Shown here piece after piece: positions 45,077-55,599 of a stretch of 64,000 nt of DNA. Position numbers and translations under genes: made by a program. This DNA comes from Cristatella mucedo. Lineage: Eukaryota; Bryozoa; Phylactolaemata; Cristatellidae. The stretch lies in contig WPIO01000002.1 of NCBI GenBank assembly GCA_009760855.2, forward strand, positions 11,243,501-11,307,500, in the 5' to 3' direction. The notes under the pieces were generated by a model. The model was not told the origin of the DNA and ran no database searches. It saw nothing but the letters and a program-made list of their open reading frames with translations. How positions within the stretch are numbered: position 1 is the first letter of the stretch; each line of letters starts with the position of its first letter.

Positions 45077-45201
45077 TTTAATGTTGGAGGAAAAGTAAAC
45101 TATTAGGACGATTTCACTTTCAATACTTCGAAATGCGAACGATAGTGAGCATGAGGAGGATTGAAAGGGAATTGTCCTAATAAGGGACTTTCCTTACAAC
45201 A
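45077..45201 (-). repeat. Right terminal inverted repeat, itself palindromic
   Basis: Inverted match to 24231-24356. Its own arms, 45170-45201 and 45082-45113, pair with 8 mismatches of 32. At arm position 21 the left repeat has a C-G pair and the right an A-T pair, so pairing is kept by a double change. Confidence 0.92.
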
Positions 45202-45206
45202 CCCGG
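45202..45206. other. Target-site duplication, right (CCCGG)
   Basis: CCCGG immediately follows the right terminus, matching 24226-24230. Confidence 0.8.
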
Positions 45207-45339
45207 TGACCTCTCGTCACCACACATCCGGCAATGCATAGGTCCGACCCCGGCCTAGCCGGTGTTCCTCATTACAGCCGCCCGGCCACAGCAAACCGAG
45301 CCCAGGCTGGTTACAATTTTGCATACTTTCTTTAGCTTG

Positions 45340-45598
45340 AGCTTAGTAGACCTTGCTAGCTTATTGTCTGCTGTAAATCATAAGCCGTCTGTGCGTGTGC
45401 GCACAGTGTGCTTAGTCACAAATTCAAACGATTAAGCATGTCAGAAATACTCATGCTGTTGCATTCTACAAATGATACAATTCATTTCATTTCATTTATG
45501 ATAGGTTGGAAGAGGGATTGAGCAGCTGGGGTGACGAAGATATATTGACTCGGACAGGATCCATATCAAAGGTAGCAGAGGAGGGCACACGCTGCTCT
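45340..45598 (-). mobile_element. CR1-like LINE internal fragment
   Basis: Parallels 57900-58160 in the same orientation ('ttgtctgctgtaaatcataagccgtctg', 'aggttggaagagggattgagcag', 'gcagaggagggcaca'), the region between endonuclease and reverse transcriptase of the LINE. Confidence 0.6.
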
Positions 45599-45599
45599 A

Positions 45600-45965
45600 T
45601 TACCCCACCAGGCTAAGCATCGTACCACCCACTTTTCTGAATCGAATCGTTTAGCTACACCTCGTACGAACCTCAAATCTTTTAGAGGCCGTGACATTAT
45701 TTCATATGCTACTTAGGCCCAGAACTCACTTTCGACTAGTGTCACAACATCACCCGACTCAATGAAATTTAAAAAGCAGCTAAACGCATTTACTTATAAG
45801 AGCATTCATTGGGTCCTTAGGATCCGTCCCTTGTGTACATACGCATGCTGATACTGTGCATACTGCCACGAACCATATTTGCATGCTGACCTTGTGCATG
45901 TCACTCCTAAATATGCTATGCTTGTTGACATTGAGCATGCAACCACAAATCAATTGATCCTGCAA
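45600..45965 (+). mobile_element. CR1-like LINE 3' fragment
   Basis: Parallels 13860-14200 ('taccccaccaggctaagcatcgtaccaccc', 'acctcgtacgaacctcaaatctttt', 'aatttaaaaagcagcta'). It is joined head to head with the minus-strand fragment before it. The hairpin tail is not clear. Confidence 0.65.
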
Positions 45966-45999
45966 TGGAACCTTATACGGATCTATATCAATGCAGCTC

Positions 46000-46550
46000 T
46001 AGATGTAGTCAATCCTTATTGCCTTACGATACTTGCAAACAATGCCGTATGGTAAGCGGTATGTCCTAACAAGGACGTCTGCTAGTAGTACAAATCTTGC
46101 ATTTCAAACTTTCATGCGGTGCACTGGAACCAGGAAAAGTATCCTACGATGGTACGATGTAATGTCTTGCTCAAAATCAGAATGCACGATCACATTGAGA
46201 AAAAGCAGTGTGTGAATCAGTGTTCGACGAGCCCGGTCATTTGAAGGTTAAATTCAATAGGAACACACAGGCAAACACAGCTACGAATGTCATTTCAGCC
46301 TTAAGCATTGGCGTCTCAATGTTAGAAAAGCAATCGAAATTCTAGATACTTTACTTGCAACGATCAAATTTATTCCATAAGAAGCTTGATTGGCCGATAG
46401 GTGAGCTTTGCAACTCAATTGCCGAGCACCTCTTATTTTAATGAATGGTTCTCGCTACCTGCTGCTTAAGGAAACGATACCTTTGCCACGGCTGTCGTAC
46501 TGAGATCTCTTGTCCCTCACCAATAAACCTACTCCTAAGTTGGATTAACG
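46000..46550. other. Host DNA, nothing recognised
   Basis: No gene, tail or RNA feature seen between the LINE fragments. Confidence 0.4.
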
Positions 46551-46554
46551 AATG

Positions 46555-46890
46555 TGCGATAAGCGTGTGAGTCACTCACTGCTCAGTGTGTTGCTGGATA
46601 CCGTTTGGAGACCTTGTAGCTTCATTGCATCATATGTACTTCTTGCCGTGCTCTACTGGCTCCCAATCAAGCAGAAACTCAACGTTACAGTTCTGTCACT
46701 GACTTTTATGGCAATAAGTACACACACACGCGCGCACACGCACGCACACTTACATGCACGTATACACTCACGTGAGTGCGTGCGTGTGTGTGTGTGTGAA
46801 GAAGTATGCCTAGAAAGAGATTGAGTTATCTGAGGGCGTTTTAGCAGGTGCATTATTATTGTTATCATTATTACTACACACACACACGCA

Positions 46891-46930
<40 letters not shown>

Positions 46931-46995
46931 TATATTTAATGCCTAGAAAGAGACCACGTTACCCGAGGGCGCTATATAAATGATTGTTATTATTC
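46555..46995 (+). mobile_element. CR1-like LINE 3' pieces with CA repeats
   Basis: LINE reverse transcriptase end ('gtgctctactggctcccaatcaagcag') is followed by CA-rich repeats (46721-46796) and a tail ('atgcctagaaagagattgagttatctgagggcgtttt', 46806-46842). An ATT run, a CA run (46876-46926) and a second tail (46940-46980) follow. Two tails in tandem suggest two insertions. Confidence 0.6.
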
Positions 46996-47395
46996 CATTA
47001 ACACAATTTCCAATAGCTTACTAGGAATGATTAATTATGTATTTACGAACATGTTATACTGATAAAAAACATTTAGATTGGATGTAAAGAAAATAAATCC
47101 ATTTGTCGGCGCATCGGTGACTGAAAATAAAGCAGAACAACTTATTAGTGATAATAATATGTGCCATTGTAGTATACATAAGCACCCACAGTACGATTCA
47201 CATCGACGAGTCTAACTTTGAGATAACGACGGTGTTTCGTGATGTCAGCCGGTAGAGTTTCTTGGGGCACAACAACTGAAGGTCCTTTCTTCAACAGATT
47301 TGAGGCTGTCAATATCCAAGGATCGGATTAGAAGAGCACGCGGTGCCAGAGAAAGTCCGAGGACCTTCAGGATGATGTGGTGGTTGAGCGGAAAC

Positions 47396-47682
47396 TGTTA
47401 CGTTACCGTGTCTCCGGCGGCAGCAGGGCTAGTGGAGTCTCATGGAGACACGAAGACCCGAGCGGGCGAACGTAAGTGGTGAACGAGACACTGGTCTTTA
47501 TTCCCCCAACGGGTACATATACGAGCTAAGGCTGACTCACCACAGATAAGTGAGTGCATCTGTGGTGGGCCACTGTGTTGGGCCACATGCTTACATCAAA
47601 TGCTGCACCGAGTCAATTGCTCAACCACCTGCTGCGGGTGGGGCATACATTACTGGCCGAGAAGCAACAGGCTCACACAACA
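47396..47682 (-). repeat. 3' LTR of small retrotransposon
   Basis: 287 bp, starting TGTTACGTTACCG and ending CACACAACA on the plus strand. It is a direct repeat of 49229-49529. On the element's own strand it begins TGTTGTGTGAGCC and ends GTAACA. Flanking 5-mers are GAAAC (left) and GAACC (right of the other LTR), a one-mismatch target duplication. Confidence 0.88.
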
Positions 47683-47695
47683 TCCCTTCCCCCAT
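47683..47695 (-). other. Polypurine tract
   Basis: Read on the minus strand, the purine run gggggaaggga lies directly before the 3' LTR (TGTTGTG). This is the expected position of the plus-strand primer. The 47696-47903 stretch between it and the gag-like ORF is noncoding. Confidence 0.7.
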
Positions 47696-47903
47696 AATAT
47701 GTAAAAGAAAAACACATAGTCCGCCAGCCTGATAGGGGAGGGGCGGCGCTCGCAGCCAGAAACTACCTGACCGCCACTTGCAGGAGGCTCACGTCAGCTC
47801 TGCCCCTCGCGAGCAGACGGTCGTAGATGCAGCCCACCTTTAGGCAAATGTGGGGCACCGCTCCCACTGTCGGGCAGTTCCCGTAGGTCGCCTCCGTGCG
47901 AGC

Positions 47904-49214
47904 TCAGATGGCCGGTCGCATGCGCTCGTCGCCGGCCGATCCCGCACTTAAAAAACCACTGCGGCTCATGATGGCCTCACCGTTCTTGGAGTTCCACTCC
48001 GCCGAGTCGATCTCGCGGTTGTGCTGCTCTGCGCTCAGCACCGAGACGCTCTCGCAGGTGCTTTTCGCCGCCGCAACGCTCACGCTGTTGGGCTCCGCCG
48101 CATCGAAGCTCTCACTGCTTCGCTCGCTGGCAACCTGTACCTCGTTGCAGGCTATTATCGCCTTGCTGTTGACTGCTATCTCGAGGCGCTCCTCTGCGCT
48201 CTGCTCAGAAATGCTCGTACCGGTACTCTTCACCACCTTGACACTCTCGGCGCTGCTCTCCGAGACCGCTGAGATGCTCTCCACCGCTACGACGCTCGCG
48301 CTGCTGCGTTTGGCGGCCAAGACGTCATGGGCTGCCTGGGCCTGGTCGCAGGCTACTGCCGCCTCGCCGCTGACCGCAATCTCTCGGGGCTCCTCTTCGC
48401 TCGGGGCCGAGATGCTAGTGCGGATGCTCTCCACTACGAAGAAGCTCTCATCACTGAGCTCGGCGGCCAAGACGTCGCTCTCTCGGGCACTCTTTGCCGC
48501 CGAGATGCTCTCCGCCGCTACGACCCTCTCGCTGCTGCGCTTCGCCGCCGAGACGTCGCTCGCTTGGGCCGCCTGCGCCTTTTCGAAGGCAACTATGGCC
48601 TCGCCGCTGCCCGCTACAGCCTCGCCGCTGGAAGCCGTTGCATGCTGCACCTCCTTATACTCCGGCTGCTGCCGCTGCGCACTTGCGTTGTTCTGGTGCT
48701 CTTCGGCTGTTGTGGCTACTATGTTGGAAGCGGTCCCATACCCGCTACCTCCACCAGTATTGCCGTCGGATAGCTGCGGCAGCCGAATGGGTTCCGCTCG
48801 CCTGTCTGAATCTTGCGGGCAGTTGACAGTGGGGTTGACCGGCGATGCAGCTGGCTCGTCGCCCAGCTTTGCTCCGGTCTCGGCTCCGGCGAGCTGCTCC
48901 TGCTCCAGCCGAAACCTCTCGGCCTCCTCATCCGTCAACCACGAGAAGATCAGGATTAATTCGTTTCGCAGCTGGTGGTAATCTTGGTTTACGTCGGCCG
49001 GCTGATCACCCCAACCGTGTATCGCATCATCACCCAGACGCATTGGCACAACATATTTTAGCGGCATCAAAATCTTTAGCCTTGCTACGGCCTTCTCAAG
49101 CGTTAGAAGCCAAGGCATTGAGTCCGGTCCGCCGTTAAACTTTTCGTACCGCAGTATAAGTGTCCCATCTACACAGTAGAAGGTCTGGTACTCTTTTCGG
49201 CTCGAGTAAACCAT
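47904..49214 (-). CDS. gag: Gag-like protein of TR-GAG-type LTR element
   Basis: An intact 436-residue ORF starting one base inside the primer-binding site. Residues 20-110 resemble a Ty3/Gypsy Gag capsid core: YEKFNGGPDSMPWLLTLEKA, VVPMRLGDDAIHGWGD, YHQLRNELILIF. Residues 110-180 are acidic and Pro/Ser-rich. Residues 185-420 are degenerate Ala/Ser repeats of about 60 residues (AAKRSSERVVAAESISA, AAKRSSASVVAVESISA; EEEPREIAVSGEAAVACDQA, AEERLEIAVNSKAIIACNEV). There is no zinc knuckle, protease, reverse transcriptase or integrase. The product would form particles mobilised by another element's Pol. The plus-strand 361-residue ORF here is a shadow. Confidence 0.75.
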   Translation of the reverse strand: MVYSSRKEYQTFYCVDGTLILRYEKFNGGPDSMPWLLTLEKAVARLKILMPLKYVVPMRLGDDAIHGWGDQPADVNQDYHQLRNELILIFSWLTDEEAERFRLEQEQLAGAETGAKLGDEPAASPVNPTVNCPQDSDRRAEPIRLPQLSDGNTGGGSGYGTASNIVATTAEEHQNNASAQRQQPEYKEVQHATASSGEAVAGSGEAIVAFEKAQAAQASDVSAAKRSSERVVAAESISAAKSARESDVLAAELSDESFFVVESIRTSISAPSEEEPREIAVSGEAAVACDQAQAAHDVLAAKRSSASVVAVESISAVSESSAESVKVVKSTGTSISEQSAEERLEIAVNSKAIIACNEVQVASERSSESFDAAEPNSVSVAAAKSTCESVSVLSAEQHNREIDSAEWNSKNGEAIMSRSGFLSAGSAGDERMRPAI

Positions 49215-49215
49215 T

Positions 49216-49226
49216 CTCTGCTACCA
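49216..49226 (-). other. Primer-binding site (initiator tRNA-Met)
   Basis: TGGTAGCAGAG on the minus strand, two bases after the 5' LTR. It is complementary to the CUCUGCUACCA 3' end found on many initiator methionine tRNAs, a common primer for Gypsy and Copia elements. Confidence 0.8.
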
Positions 49227-49228
49227 AT

Positions 49229-49529
49229 TGTAACGTTACCGTGTCTCCGGTGGCAGCAGGGCTAGTGGAGTCTCACGGAGACACGAAGACACGAGCGGGC
49301 GAACGTGAGTGGTGAACGAGACTATGGTCTTTATTCCCCAGCTGGGTATATATACAAGCTGGGGCTGACTCACCACAGATAAGTGAGTGCACCTATGGTG
49401 GGCCACTGTGGTGGGCCACTGTGGTGGGCCACATGCTTACATCAAAGGCTGCACTGAGTCACTTGCTCAACCACCTGCTGCGGGTGGGGGCATACATTAG
49501 TGGCCGAGAAGCAACAGGCGCACACAAAA
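49229..49529 (-). repeat. 5' LTR of small retrotransposon
   Basis: 301 bp, about 90% identical to 47396-47682. It carries an extra copy of the 15-bp unit gtggtgggccactgt and a TATA-like 'ggtatatatacaagc' near 49345. The terminal CA is changed to AA. Confidence 0.88.
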
Positions 49530-52500
49530 GAACCATTGCAGATCAAAGAGAAGTGGTGCAATGTGGTTGTTGCGACATTCACAACAGACAAGCCCAGCTT
49601 CCGTGTTATACACAGCATTTCAACGTCTATTGCACAGACATATAAGACATGCAAAAGAGCTTCCTAAATCTAAACCGAATGCTTTGATTGCATAGAGTAA
49701 CTTCGCTAGTGTTTTCTTGTCGAAGCATGCACTTGTACGACATTCTGCAGCTGACTTTAAACTGAAACGAATATGGTCACCGAGGGAATGACGCGTTGCA
49801 ACACAATTTCCAGATTCAGATTTCGCGAAGAGAATACAAAAGAGATGCAAATAAGCTAATTTTGAGGCTGACGCTCTGCGATTTCCGGGTGACGACTAGT
49901 TCCCTCACATGTACAAGATTGGTTTTATCGACATTCAATCAACACAGTTAGCTGCCGTTAAGAGGCCAATGCCGAAAAAGCAAGCCGCCAAAAAGTTAAG
50001 TTCATCGGAAGCGCTGGAGGGAATTTTATGGGCACCACATTGGCTATCTGCCATTCGGTACTCAGCTCAGGCCGGCGGTCCCCAGCTTCCGGCTGCAGAC
50101 TTCCTGAGATTTTTCTTCTGCAGGGACAGCCAAGGTATCAAGTCGAGGGTAGTATATGGTCGAATCAAAGCGTACGCCTATTTCATTGGAGAGCCATGGT
50201 CCAGTCGATCTGCCGTTCATGCCTATGGTTGATCAGCTGAGCATAGGCAGTTACTAGATAGAATCAGCCACAGGGGCAGCCGGCCGCTGACCAGTCACAA
50301 GTGGCAACTCAAGACTTGCTGATATATGGTGGCCTGCTGCAGTTGACAGGACTGCAAGAGATCTATGTATTCCATATCCAGCGAAAATACAGCATTGGAC
50401 CTGGTGTCTGTGCAATTTTTTCGTTAGTTCAGAATTCTTATATCCCAGGGTTTCAATGGTCGTTGCAGATACTATACTCGTTTTGAGGATCATTATTTGG
50501 CTGCAAGTCTCAGAAAAAAGAAACTCAATAGAAAACACTACTTTAAGAATAGCTCTGTGTAATAACGAGCCACAGGCACGAACGAATAAAAGCAGACTTC
50601 TCGGTAATAGATTTTGCAAAGGTTTGATCGACAGTTTGCCAAAACACATACATTTTGGACAAAAGAACTCTTTCAAGTAAGCGATGCATATAAATCTGAG
50701 CAAAGCAAAATTATTGATGTAATTTCGGCAAAAGGACCAACGCGTTCGAAATGAGCACCTTGTTTGAAATATGCTGGTTGAAATGTTTCAGATGCTCGAT
50801 TGTTTCTTGATTTTTTTTCGCTGAAAAGTCTTCTATTTGTAGCCAGGAACGTGCCACAACAACTAATGGCACACACGTGAAAAAATAAAGAGTTCAGCAG
50901 AGGTTTTTTCTAATAAACCTTGAGCCAAGCTAGGCTCATCATATTTTTCTAAAATGCATCCGCAATCCTATTCCAAATTCGTACGAATTACACAGGAAAG
51001 CCAAACAGAAGTTACACTAGTTTCAAGATACCTACTACCTAGGTATATACGATTTTGAGGCCATGGATTACATTTTGGTCGCATTTCATGGAAAGACTCA
51101 AGCTGTCAAGCAATCGTATATAAAGCACAGCATCGGTTGGTTTAAGCATCGATAATGGCCGATATAGGTATCTTGTGTATTCCGATTCAGGTATGATTTC
51201 GCGTGGCGACAATAGAATTTCATATAGATTACAATAGATTTAAGAATTTTTAGCAAACACTCACGGTGTCCAAAGCAGTGTTTTACACTCATCGCTACGT
51301 TAGCCAAGGCACCGTGGATTTCATTGAGCACACGCTTCAAAGTCTTCAAAAAAGCTCGCTGCATTCAAACGGCCAGTCATCTTTAAATACGTTCTCTCAA
51401 CACTTGCTATCGCTGGAAAAAGTCGGTGGGCAGTTTCGAGACTCTCGCTGTTCATTCATTGGCTATTTCCCACGTTCTTGGTCCAGGTCTAATACCACGA
51501 GCATGATTTTCCTGCGATATAAAGCTGAGTGAGCAGTTTGCAATGCATTTAATTTTTCCGATGCCCAGTTTCAAAGATACACGGATCTTGCCTTTTGCTC
51601 GTGAATTTCCCCAAGACAATGACGATAACACGTTTGTGTCAAATAGACAACGGCCTTGCTAAATCCACGATAACCCGCACAGTTCGGATGTCGGTCAACA
51701 AGTTCCATTAGCATCAGGTAGCTCACATATGTTGCTCAGTTAAAGCTAATGAGCACTGCACATGTAGTCGTACTTGGCAGTCGTCCTTTTCTGGATCGGC
51801 GACGTGCTTGAGAGATCAAGCGATCCGATCAGCCTTCATGTAACACCAGGCTGATCTGGTGATGCCGGGTTATGGATTCGGTGATCCAAGGCACGGCATC
51901 TAAAGCCATGTCACATTAGCTCACATATACACGCTCTCGCACACATATACATATGCATAAGCACACACTCGCATGCCTTGGCAGACAAGCAAACGCCCCC
52001 ACACACAAACACACGAATGGATTCAGAAATGCCCGACAAATACTTTTAATCAGTTATGAACCACCACTTCATCATGGTATAGATTCTAATAGTCTTGCTC
52101 ACTTATTCTGTAGTTGGTATTAATGCAAAACAGTAAAGCTAGCGGAGTGATTATATCGACCTACTACATGTAATGCGAGCCATGGTGACCTATTTCAGTG
52201 AGGACTCGTGGCTTAGCCACTTGCAATGCTTACAACCGTTTGCAATTACAATCAAGTACGGCTTCGATGCTGTACAGCTTTAGCTACAATGATGTGCCGG
52301 TAAGTTTTATGTAGATAAAATAACTTTTGTTTTACACAAATGAAATACAAATCATTACATGACTTTTAGGTTTACATGTACACGAACTCGATGCCTTCAA
52401 GGCAACTGTAAATCATCCTGCAGCATAATCCTAGCTTATTGCAAGCCAGTATATGAACGCCTATTTAAGCCACAGATGCACAGACAGAGTAGGTAGCAAT

Positions 52501-52808
52501 CGGCAGGCAATGCTAAGAAGATAGAAGAGCACAAAGCTTGCTGTGTGCAACATATGCACCAATACCGGTCTCGTCAAGATATAAGAATTTACTAAGTCTG
52601 GCAAAAAAGATAAGCCGATAAAGAGCCCTACGTAGACTAACACCCATCTGTCAGGATAGCTCTTGAGCAAGCAGCACCAATGTGAAGTGTCAGTTCATGC
52701 CGTTCACAAGGAGTTGCAGCTCAAGGCATAGATGCTGACCACAGCGCAGCGGCTAGCACAATGCGAGCGCCCAGCTTAAGCATGGAACAGGTCTGTATAG
52801 AATCCTGG
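49530..52808. other. Host DNA 3' of the NIPA-like gene, little recognised
   Basis: No convincing exon or repeat tail. ORFs such as 50254-50703 (minus) and 49909-50232 (plus) have no domain. A weak CACA stretch lies at 51920-52010. The last few hundred bases before 52809 may be the NIPA 3' UTR. Confidence 0.45.
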
Positions 52809-53158
52809 TCAAGTGTGGGCTTCATCCGTTTCTCGGCTAGCGGTAGGCACCAGGGTCAAAGCATCAAGTACAACGTCCACATCTCGGAATGCATTCAGAA
52901 GAAAAATTCCACAAACGGTGGTGGCAAAGCCGCAGGCGCTGCCCACCACGTCATTGGTAGCCATGCTGCGCCACTCTTTGAAAAGCACAGCTGAAGCTAT
53001 GACGACAAATGTCGTGAAAAGGACGTAGTACACGGGTGTGACAACTGCCGTGTTGAACGTATCCAGCGCTCGATTGAGGTAGACCAGCTGAACAGTACAG
53101 CAGAAGGCAACTTGTAGGACGAGCACCCAGAACAACCAGTGACTGATCCGGTTATCGC
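52809..53158 (-). CDS. NIPA-type magnesium transporter, terminal exon
   Basis: Acceptor (ttttccttgtag|) above 53158, stop TGA at 52809-52811. The exon encodes the last three membrane helices of the NIPA family: FCCTVQLVYLNRALDTFNTA, VVTPVYYVLFTTFVVIASAV, FKEWRSM and CGFATTVCGIFLLNAFRDV. The YLN-x-ALD-x-FNT and FKEW motifs are diagnostic. NIPA proteins are Mg2+ transporters of plasma and endosomal membranes (DMT superfamily). The cytoplasmic tail is short (about 20 residues). The first codon (GGC) is split with the exon at 62969. The exact orthologue (NIPA1/2/3/4) is not decided. Confidence 0.9.
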
Positions 53159-54176
53159 CTACAAGGAAAACCAGCTGCCTTACAAGTGTCAAGCAATGAC
53201 AAGCACAAATTAAACTTGGAATTTAAGAGGCAGATTAAAAAAAATGCTCTCTGAAAAAGAGATCTGGCAACATAGTACTAACACCGTGCTGGCAGTCACA
53301 GCGTCTGAATCCACTTAATCCTGCTATGACACAAAAATTGAATAGACGAATATATACTCAATCATGTCGGGCTTCACCCCAGAATAAGTGCTTCTTCCAA
53401 TGTTCTCGAAGCAAAAGCAAACCAGCAGTCCCATATGTCCTCAAAGACGTCTACCCTAAAAAACGACCAAAATAAACCCAGAAATAAATGCCAAGGGCTA
53501 CATTAGATCTAGATCAAAGGTAGTGATATCGATGGACACTACTGTGTGATGGTCACGAAATATGCGGTTCTTTGACGACGCTAGATTTTGAGGTCGGCAC
53601 CATTCCCCGACAACTAGAAGCAGTGCCCCTACTACGGGTCACACGTAAGCAAAGTAGATGAACTTTAGGCCTCCATATTAAAGCTAAGCAAGGATTGGTT
53701 AGAAAGGCCTGATGAAAGAAAGAAATTCTGCTATTCAAACGATCTTGTCTGCTCTCAGATTTCAACCATAAGGGCTCACCTTGTCTGAAAAATGCATGGT
53801 TTTTCATACTTAAAGCTGTGTAGACAGCCAATTGATTTTCCTTTCTACGCAGATTACGAAATGATGGCATAGCATGGAAGACCAACAGACAGAGTATTTC
53901 CACAATCGTTTACTAGCAAGTACGAAGCAAGAGTATTTTTAATACACTGGGGCCTGTAGAGCCTTCGAAACACAAACATGTCTAGAAGATCCCGATTTAT
54001 CCCAAGGTGTCTTATTATTCTGGGCTACTGTTCGTTTTTAGGCAGAACAGTCTTATTCTCCTGTTTTGCTCTTGGTGGACATAAAAAGATTGCCGGTTCA
54101 TTTTAGTAATGTGTACCGGAACTCGTTATGGGTTGTCATTTGTACGTTTAAGGGACCACTTCACATTTAAAATGAT

Positions 54177-54330
54177 GAGCCATGGTGGCACACTAGGTAA
54201 GGCGGTGCTTTTCACGACCTCGGTCCCAAGGTCATGGGTTCGAATCCTGCAATGGGGTGCTGCATTTGCAATTGCCGCTGAAAGCTCTTCTGTCGCTATA
54301 CAAAGGAAGCTGTTGAAACAGCTAGTATTT
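54177..54330 (+). repeat. tRNA-derived SINE (family A)
   Basis: Begins gagccatggtggcacactag, has the B box 'ggttcgaatcc', and ends with 'gctcttctgtcgctatacaaaggaagctgtt'. It matches 9991-10187 without the B-box duplication. Confidence 0.75.
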
Positions 54331-55599
54331 TTAATGTCTTTCAACTTTGCAAGTAATATCGGTTCTAGGATGGCTGTCAGCCCGTGTATGTACTTGGCAG
54401 ATCAATGTATAAGGCTAGAGAAACGCCTGCAAAAAACAGAAGAGTTCCTTACAAGATCTGTCAGCAACCAAAACACTTCTATCCCTTGACCTCAGAATCT
54501 GAGTTAAGGAATGAAAACAGTAGACTTACATAATGCCATAAGACCAGTCGGAGGGGGACGTAGTGAGTATTTAAGCATCTATTCTAATAAGAAAGCCACC
54601 TGTCACAGCTTTTTCACATGCAATCCTATTAGCAAGCCTATGTAACCTGCCAAAGCACACTGACATGCTGGCAGGTATTAATACTACCTTTAAAATAACT
54701 GTTAGGCTCAGCAGCTCCTGAATTATGACGATTAAGAACCACAAGAATCCTAATTTAGGGTAGCCAATGCCTTGCTATTTTGATATTTGGTCAGTCGCAG
54801 GCCAGCTTTCTACCTGTAAACTCAGGGCTTCCCTCTGTCGAATGTACAACCAGACAGTACGCTGACGGACATTACTAAGGTAAGAGTGATGTTGATTAGT
54901 ATTGGTCGCCTGTTGTAAGTGAGGTCTAGCAACTGTTACAAGCTATGTGTTTTCATGCGATGGTGTTCCGGAGCTGTTCCATCTGTTCGTGATACTACTA
55001 ACTTTCAAAAGATGCATACAGCAGCAGCTATTTCAAAGGTATCTTAAAAAAAGTAACAGGAAGAAACAGTCTCAAACATATGCTTCCTATCTAAATCTAT
55101 TACGGATCATTGAAAAATAACCTTTGATCAGTTCTTGAATCTATAGTGATGAGGTGGCTTGTGAAGCTAAAGATAGCGAATTCCAGGAAGTAGGGAGCAT
55201 GGAAACCAAATGACAGACCGTTGATATTGCAAAACCAAGGAAGCACGACAAAAAGCCTAGAGGCGTATGTAATGATCTCCTCATAGACAGCATCTACAGG
55301 CCGGCCACACATAGTATGAGAGGCTTTGTCAATCCATCTTGCATCAGATTCGTAAAAAAAAAAATTTGTATTCTAATGGCCACCCACGAGCTTCTTGAGC
55401 AGTTGTGCTTGCTCTCCATGATTACCCCAAAAAATTAGAAATACAAACTGCAGGCAACCCAAGAAGCTCCTTGAGCAGTTGTATTGTCCCTCAAAATGAA
55501 AGAGATTTTCAAAAAAGAATCAAGACTCTTAAGAGAAGTTGCAGCATTCAAGCATGTCCAAGTTGAAAACCAGGCGTTCTGTCAGAGAGCAATCTAATA

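Larger units (their letters stand above)
24231..45201. mobile_element. Polinton/adintovirus-like endogenous virus
   Basis: This 20,971-bp insertion is much more AT-rich than the host DNA on either side. It is bounded by inverted repeats beginning TGTTGTAAG and ending CTTACAACA, with CCCGG duplicated at 24226-24230 and 45202-45206. It encodes the Polinton hallmark set of integrase, protein-primed DNA polymerase and hexon-like capsid protein, plus PLA2, exonuclease and fibre genes. Polintons integrate by a retroviral-type integrase, and adintoviruses are their animal virus relatives. No packaging ATPase or adenain-type protease was found. At least a dozen in-frame stops and a similar number of frameshifts show this copy is defective. 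Gene order is mostly minus strand, with the fibre cluster, the endonuclease and two small genes on the plus strand. Confidence 0.92.

Noticed and set aside
24231-45201. Alternative genetic code (TGA as Trp) in the viral element
   Set aside because: Frames are interrupted by TAA and TAG as well, normal TGG is used throughout, and true frameshifts are common. Decay explains more.
47896-48981. 361-residue plus-strand ORF opposite the gag-like ORF
   Set aside because: Low-complexity Leu/Ser/Ala shadow of the Ala/Ser repeats on the minus strand.
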